This document shows positions 57,585-64,000 of a stretch of 64,000 nt of DNA, one piece after another; position 1 is the first letter of the stretch, and each line of letters begins with the position of its first letter. A program made the translations under genes and the position numbers. The notes beneath the pieces were generated by a model. That model saw only the letters and a list, made by a program, of their open reading frames with translations, was not told where the DNA came from and did no database searches. Source of the stretch: Phascolomyces articulosus (taxonomy: Eukaryota; Mucoromycota; Mucoromycetes; Mucorales; Lichtheimiaceae); NCBI GenBank assembly GCA_025677815.1, contig JAIXMP010000008.1:1426001-1490000 (forward strand), in the 5' to 3' direction.

Positions 57585-59820
57585 ACTATTGCTGTATATA
57601 TATATATGCTATAACAACGATCAGCATAAATGTACATTTGCACAGAACCGAGTATGAATAATTATTCGTTGGTTTGATAAAATATGTAAGGATTATTATT
57701 ATTGTTTTGTTATTATTATTAATTATTGTTTTTACTAAGTAGTGTCCTGTAACAACAATTAGGATAAATAGTATATTGTACGATGTAATAAAGTTCCTGT
57801 GCCTGTGCTATTGTACACATGAGTTTCTGTTATTTGAAGTTGAATCAATAGGTATATACCCTAGTCCTTCGTCACCAATAGTGATAAACAATCAATGATC
57901 CAGAGAGGGAGGAACAAATCAGGCCATAATATGTTATTATTATAATATCACAAATGTTATTGGTTGTTTCGTTGTCGAATCGTATATATGACTCTTCTTT
58001 AACTTATGGAAGTGTGTAGTTGTTGGGAAAAGTCAAATTGAGATTCTACTGCTGTAAACTATTATGTTGATCCGAATCCGAGAAGACACTTATAATCAAA
58101 TCGGATGAGGCAAAAGAAATAAAATTATTTCACTCGGATATATTGATAAATAAATTCAGCACATTGCAAACGACAATATCGTTCAGGCACAACTTGGAAC
58201 CGCTTTTCCGTTAATATATAGGATGGACATGTCTTCCGGCAATATAAATAAAAATTCGGGGAAGAAACAGATTAGTTGACTACTATTATTATAGAAAAGC
58301 TTTCATTTTTTGTTTGTAACCATATACCTGGAAAACCAAATTCGAATTTTTTACCCGAAACAATACGGATAACGCTTCCGAAAATAAAATCTTAAGGTCC
58401 GAGTTTAGGAAGAAAGAATAGTTGAAGGATTTCTTTTCAAAATAACTAAACAAAGATCAGGCAACGAAAAAAATACTTTTTGGATTCAATTCTTTTGGAT
58501 AATTGGATGGGGTCACTTTTTTTTTTATAATCAGAGAGTTTTGATGTTTCGGATTCAATTCCTAATCGTTGTTATTATTATAGTTGACGATGACAGATCC
58601 ATTTTAAAACTATTTTTTTTAATCACCAAATATCAATTCACCAGTTAAAAGAACAATAAGTATTGTTCGGATATCAGTTCCGATACAGTGGGCTTTCGCT
58701 TTTTGCAGCTCGTTTTTGCAGATCCCCACTTTTTGCAGCAAACTGCTCAGGAAACATAATAAACCGTATCCGGATTTTGCATATTCTCACTTTTTATAGG
58801 TGTTTTTTTTGACAAAAAGCGCATCTGCAAAAAAAAAAGTGGGGGGTAAACAGTATGATAAAGATTGTACAAATGAGAGCTTCAGTTATAATCCTCAAAC
58901 GTTATTTCTCGGAAAAAGGTTTGGTGATTTGCTCTCAAAATGATCTACCAACAATTATGATATATTTAAAATAACTTGACATTCTAATGAAAAAAAGTTT
59001 AGGAAAACAATTCAGCTTGTCCAAAACTCAAAATCTTGTTTTATACAAAGTGAGCAACAAATTGAGTTAGTTTTGTTTATTATTATGAAAACCATTTATT
59101 TTTATTACGTAGCATACAATCTTGCGTACTTCGAGAATCCTAAAAAAAAAAAGGATAGTCATTTTTTTAAGATTCTTTCCCATAATTCTCGTACAATATA
59201 TTATTCATTATTCCTGCGAATATTCCACTGGATGGTATTTGTAAGCCTTATTTGAACCAAGTAATAATAAAATCATGCAACCAAAAATAAAATGGTGTTT
59301 CGACCCATATAATAATAGGGTTCATTATATATCTACTTCGGATGAAATAATCAATGATATCTTTTTATGTAAACCTCTTCCGTTTCAAGCTTTAATGACC
59401 TAAATAATCCGTTTAACAAATGAATGTTTCGAGAGCAAAAGACATACATGGTCGAATTGACACATAATATAAAACATCAATTAAAAGTACAAAAAGACAA
59501 AATGAAAAGGATCAACCCTATTCATGGGATAGATGCAAGATGTTTTTTAATGAATATTATAATAATTAACTATATACAAGACAAACACGTGGTATAATTA
59601 GAAGCGATGTAAATTTGGTTTGTTCCATTATAAAATACATTTTGTAGCACCTATTCTTTATCCCTTTTGCATTGACATAAACGGATCAACACTTCCGCAG
59701 TCTTTTTTTTTTTTTTTCAAAATGTTTATGCCGAAATTATTCTTGTAATTTTTTTAACATGTATCCGGAATATATGAAGAACAAGTTCTGTATTCCAAAA
59801 AATTTTTGAAACACATGTTA
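57585..59820. other. Gene-poor AT-rich region
   Basis: 2.2 kb without a credible gene. It contains scattered short CGGAT-containing sequences and the small foldback at 58690-58850. The right end is the 3' flank of the HSF-type gene. Confidence 0.4.
58690..58850. repeat. Small imperfect foldback with CTTTTTGCAG repeats
   Basis: The left part contains three TTTTTGCAG motifs, one preceded by CCCCAC. The right part contains, inverted, CCCCCCACTTTTTTTTTTGCAG then GCTTTTTGTC. It can fold on itself and may be a short or degenerate element; no target duplication was identified. Confidence 0.4.
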
Positions 59821-61279
59821 TTATTTGGTTAACTTTCCCGGATCAATGAATGCTGCATCTTGCATAGGACTTGGTGGTAATGGTGACTTGAGTGCATCTT
59901 CAAGGAAATTTTGACCATTACTTTCTTCACCAGGTGTCATGGGGAAGGGTGTAAATGCATTCATATTCTGTTGTTGTTGGTGTTGTTTATGATGCTATTA
60001 TAATTTATATTGAAATATGGAAAAAAAAGGTGATGATCAGAATAAAATGACAGAGAGATCAGCCCTCCCCCAAACAAATTGATAAAAGCAGTACTATTGG
60101 TATATATTATCACAATTATTAAGGAAGCATATACCTTATCTTGAACATCAGCTAATTTATGAATACCTTGTTGTAAATCATGTTGATTTCTTTTCAAATC
60201 TTCATAACCTTGCCACAAAGCGGAGAAATTGTTTTGTAACACATGGAACTGATCCAAAAGTTTTTGCTGATCTGCTTGTATTTTTCGGACGGAGAGATGG
60301 ATGTTACCCGTATCACGTCTGAGCATTTCCGAGTTGGCAGCTTTCCGTTTAATTTCGGATAATTTGTCCTGTCGATCTCGTTGGAATTGTGGGTGCATGA
60401 ATTCCCATACTTCGTTTTGATCCGTACCATGTTTACCTCGTGAAGCCTTGTTAATTTTACGAAATCCGTACCTGTTTATTGTGTACGAGTGGTTCATTTC
60501 AAGCAAATTGAAATTAGCATCCAATTACTAGCATCGCTATATTGCTGCACTTTATGCTTTAGATATTTGTACTACTAATGAAAAAAAGCAATTCGATGCT
60601 TACATGTTAAGCTGTCGCACAAAACTTGAAAAGTTACCATGTTTGAAATGTTCTGGTAAGACTCGTTTGGAAAAATTCTTGGAGTTATAGATAATAAACG
60701 ATTCACCGGTAAGTCCCCAGGATATTAAATCTTGATGTACTTTATCATTCACCATACTAAATTTTGTACATTACAATAATAGAATAATAATAAAAATTGT
60801 ACTTTAGTCAATAAAGTATATTAATATTGTGTTTCTCTTTAGAGAGTGAATAAAAAAGGTCAATCAAAGGTATTCTTCCTTTGTGACTTGAGCTTGCTGA
60901 AAAAGGAAAGACAGAATGAACAATGGATGCTTTATAATTATAATAACCTATATAGTTTTTTGATAAATGTGCTGACGCTGTTTTTCTTTGATTTGGTTCC
61001 TAATGGCTTTTCTCGTTGTGTTGACATTTCTTCAAACATAGGTGGTGAATTTGGTAAAGTATTACCTTGTGGTGATAATGAAATAAGTGCTGGAGTAATG
61101 GGTGATGAAAGTGTTGGGGATAATGGAGTCGATGACCCAGCCGATGACAAATCGCCACCATAGCAAATTGGATCTACCATAGCAACAAATGCATTACTAT
61201 TGTTACCATGGCTACTACTAGCACATGAATATCCTCCTGGTGGTACCGTGGTTGCAATAGTTGCTGTGGTATTTTGCAT
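59821..61279 (-). CDS. HSF-type DNA-binding transcription factor
   Basis: 331-aa regulator with a heat-shock-factor DNA-binding domain. Exons (minus): 61279-60948, 60756-60604, 60471-60135, 59994-59821. The N-terminal about 95 residues are Ser/Pro/Thr-rich. The HSF winged helix spans about residues 98-205: STFIKKLYSMVNDKVHQDLI, SWGLTGESFIIYNSKNFSKR, VLPEHFKHGNFSSFVRQLNM, YGFRKINK, EVWEFMHPQFQRD. A heptad-repeat coil follows (IQADQQKLLDQFHVLQNNF ... LQQGIHKLADVQDK), the trimerisation region. The tail is Pro/Met-rich and short. It could be an Hsf1-, Sfl1- or Skn7-related member; no receiver domain is present. Binds inverted nGAAn repeats by family knowledge. Confidence 0.92.
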
Positions 61280-61992
61280 TTCTTGCGTGTGTGAGAGATG
61301 TTTGTTTAACTGAACAAATTAAAAATAAAATAGAGGAAAACAATTGATTGAAAAATTTGCTACTCGTGGCCTTTTTTCAACGATTAAGGCATGGGGGTAC
61401 TTTCGTTAACCAAATTATGCATTAAAAGGCTCGTATGGATTGGCTCAATTTCGAAACCACCCCCCCTACTGAAAAATTTTCGGAGCGAGTAATATTTCAT
61501 CCATCTAGACTTGTAAGGTAGAGTAAGTGCTACTTTAGAGCAAAAGATGATTTTATATACACATATTATATATCTATAATGCTACTTGTAAATACTATAG
61601 TAAATAATACAATATTTGTTGGGTTCATATTACTAGATCCATTCATATCTAGAAAAAAATGCATTGTAAGGCGATTTAAGATGTTCATTCATCTATACGT
61701 AAGTATGTAGTAATACCAGTATAAAGACTATTTATTAATTTTTTTCCTAGTATCAATAATACTACTTATTAGGGAACACTAATTGACGCAATTTGTTGAC
61801 TTATGCAGGATAATAAGATATAGAATTGCATCAAGTATGTTATACATGGCAATGCAAAGTTGATCTGTTCTTTTTTTTAGTACAAATATTTTTCAATTTC
61901 AATCCCGCTTCCTTTTTGGGCATTAAGAGAATTCAGAATTGTGCATTCCCTTTTAATATATCACTTACGGAAAACGCAAAAAACACTACACG
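61280..61992. promoter_or_regulatory. Divergent intergenic region
   Basis: 713 nt between the HSF-type gene (minus) and the secretory-pathway gene (plus). It contains GAAAAATTTTC-like inverted GAA/TTC motifs near 61360 and 61480 and a C8 run at about 61461, within an imperfect inverted repeat. Confidence 0.4.
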
Positions 61993-64000
61993 ATGCAATG
62001 GCGTCCTCCCACGTTATTACTATGCGGCATTGGCATTATATATTTGGCCAGCTTAATTCAGGACAGCCCTTATCCACACCCAAGGAAAACTTACACGTCG
62101 GATACAACCCGATGGCGACAGACACCCGATGATGTCATTTTATCCACCATTGGTGATCATCTTTATCTTTCAGCACTTCGTTTCGAGATAATACACCCTG
62201 GAAGCGAAGGTTTTAATCATGGAACAGGTGTATTAAAATCGGGTGTTTCTGGTAAGAGTAATATACATTGCCATGTATCTGAACATGGATTAATAAGCAA
62301 GATCTATATTTTTTCTCTAATTTAACAAAATACCTATTTCTCTCTCATACTCTGTCGTCAACTAGGAAGGATCACCCAATTACGAAGGCCATTGCGAATT
62401 TTCATGCAGGATCATGTAAATGAGACAGGAACAGAGGATGGTAAACTTGGAAATAAATACAATGCTTCTCTCTTTTTTTATACAAGTTTTCTAGAAATAT
62501 TTTTAGTTTCGTGGCATAAATGTGAATTCTCATATATGTATTTTAGGATGGGTACAGACATTTGAACATAAATTACCAGGTGCAATATCTAAAGTATCAA
62601 CATCAACACCAAGTGAAAACGAATCCAATGAAATTCAGTTTGGTATCATGTATCATGTTGTAGAGAATGAATCAAGTAGACATTATGTGCGGATATATTA
62701 TGTCACTGATAACAACGATCTACCTGTATTCAAATATAAAGATATTTTAATGCCTGGAACTACTTGGATCAGTGCTTTTAGTTTAGAACGACATGAAATA
62801 TTATATTCTCGGTAAACAAAGAAAAAGTAGCAAGCATGAACTTGATGGAGCAAAGGAAAAAAACGCAATTTTATATTTCATGCATAATATTTTTTAATCA
62901 ATGCAATTCCATTTTAGTGACCCAGATCGATATAGGTTCCGAACAGTGACACTGCCTCCAGATTTAACCGCACCACCACATTCTGAGCATGCAAAAGAAA
63001 TTAGAGTAACAGAAAGTATAACAGGTGATCCGATTCGAGGTCAGTAAATTAAATGGGATGAAAAGAAAACCATGGATTGTTGTTGGATACGAATGGGTGA
63101 AAAGGAAAATAAATACGATATTGTATGTGCATGTTACTTATAAAAAAAGGCAGAGTATCATCAGCCGCGAAACACGGAGGATCACGTACTGGCGTTGGCC
63201 AGATTATATTCTGCAGAGTAAATTTTCGCTTGTATATAAGTAAATTGTATGGTGTTTGATGGGGTGCGTACGGGATTAAATAAGTGAATTATTATATTAT
63301 TGTAGATGGGAAACATATCGTGTTGTTACAGTCGATGTGCATAGAACCAATAATGCGTATTATTGTAATTTTACAGTGGTTGATAATGTCACTACTATTG
63401 CACAAGCATCAGATTTGAATGGTGATGAACACCATCCAAAAAATGAATGGGTCATCCGAAAACACGAACCTGTAGAGGTAAACGTTATCTTATTGTCCAT
63501 AGACAAAATAAGTATAGTACAATCTGGATTTTGACTGATTAATTATAATATATAGTATGATGTTTATATTGAAGAGCAAGTCGATTACATTGGATTTGCG
63601 GATGTCAGTCAATTTCAACAAGAACGAACGCGACTTACTATGCCACAGATTATGTTTGGTAAGAAATGTTGTTATATAAAGAGTTTTAAAAAAAACAATA
63701 GTGAATGTAAAATCAACCCATGGTGAATGTTATATATATAGCTCGATCCAACGATGCAAAAGCTTTGGTATTTCCATTTGTTCAAACCAAGTTTTTTACA
63801 TTGGATTTTCTGGACCAAAAAATCCACGATGAAAATGGAGAATATCATGAATTGTTTGATTGGTTAAGAAATGATGCCGAAGGGCCATACGATGCAAGCA
63901 TTGTTGGTATTCATATTAATGAAAAAGGAAATATCCTTGCTGTATGGACTGATTACAATACGATATATATTTATAAACGCGGATCGGCTAATACACATCA
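61993..64000 (+). CDS. Orphan protein entering the secretory pathway (3'-truncated by window)
   Basis: Eight exons visible: 61993-62251, 62366-62440, 62547-62811, 62918-63039, 63154-63217, 63306-63477, 63556-63658, 63742-64000 (continues). Phases agree, giving about 440 residues. The N-terminus MQWRPPTLLLCGIGIIYLAS is a signal peptide or anchor. The rest alternates beta-strand-like segments (VRIYYVTDNNDLPVFKYKDI, YRVVTVDVHRTNNAYYCNFT, KGNILAVWTDYNTIYIYKRG), the last resembling WD40/propeller blades; N-glycosylation sequons such as NFT occur. No named family recognised. The short 64-nt exon 63154-63217 was required to keep the frame between exons 4 and 6. The C-terminus is outside the window. 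Confidence 0.72.

Noticed and set aside
1..64000. tRNA, rRNA, CRISPR or bacterial-type operon signals
   Set aside because: No cloverleaf with A/B boxes, rRNA core, or spaced direct-repeat array was found by eye; the gene structure is eukaryotic throughout.

Overview
The window is nuclear DNA of an early-diverging fungus, most likely Mucoromycota (Mucorales). The reasons are: AT-rich intergenic DNA; many short GT-AG introns (about 50-280 nt) that often follow TATAG/TTTAG acceptors; a fungal translation elongation factor 3; ribosomal protein genes with tiny first coding exons and strong codon bias; a carotenoid oxygenase like those of the Mucorales trisporoid pathway; and a decayed gag-like fragment of a type I associate with Mucorales. 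The species cannot be named from the sequence. I rebuilt all spliced models by hand from splice signals, reading phase and family motifs. Every multi-exon model adds up to a whole number of codons.

Layout. 1-3.8 kb: an aromatic-acid-exporter/FUSC-like membrane protein (minus, runs off the left edge). 5.2-6.2 kb: a Vma22/CCDC115 V-ATPase assembly factor (plus). 6.8-7.3 kb: an Stf2-like small protein. 7.9-11.05 kb: an Iml2/TTC39 protein with an 8-nt microexon. 11.6-12.9 kb: U1-70K (minus). 14-15.7 kb: an intronless coiled-coil protein. 16.3 kb: a possible 47-aa gene. 17.3-18.5 kb: an orphan membrane protein. 19-21.3 kb: a type II membrane protein with a repetitive beta-like C-terminus (minus). 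22.7-23.5 kb: the p23/Sba1 Hsp90 co-chaperone (minus). 25.2-26.6 kb: ribosomal protein eS1. 26.9-30.3 kb: a membrane-anchored tandem amidohydrolase. 30.5-31.4 kb: ribosomal protein eL42. 31.5-33.5 kb: a carotenoid oxygenase (minus). 33.9-34.7 kb: a mitochondrial Holliday-junction resolvase. 35.9-36.5 kb: a Pro-rich/Cys-tail protein. 37.8-39.4 kb: an ER DnaJ. 40.9-42.4 kb: an INO80-type HMG-box protein. 42.7-46 kb: eEF3 (minus). 46.7-48 kb: decayed element remnants. 48.7-51.2 kb: gephyrin-type molybdenum cofactor synthase (minus). 51.5-52.3 kb: a START/SRPBCC-like membrane protein. 52.8-52.9 kb: a 52-aa membrane microprotein.

From 52.9 to 59.8 kb the window is gene-poor. It holds a foldback element, a Tc1/mariner-like non-autonomous element with a TA duplication, another small foldback, and one secreted Cys-rich protein gene. 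The right edge carries an HSF-type transcription factor (minus) and a divergent orphan secretory-pathway protein that runs off the window.

Most genes are unrelated housekeeping genes in separate transcription units. Recurring roles are proteostasis (p23, ER DnaJ, HSF), translation (eS1, eL42, eEF3), and membrane or vacuole biology. I found no operon-like or defence-like gene cluster. The best leads for novelty are the 8-nt microexon, the possible alternative first exon of eL42 that stays in frame, the duplicated amidohydrolase whose second half has lost its metal motif, the His-rich linker in the gephyrin-type protein, and the repeat-rich island with its Cys-rich secreted protein.
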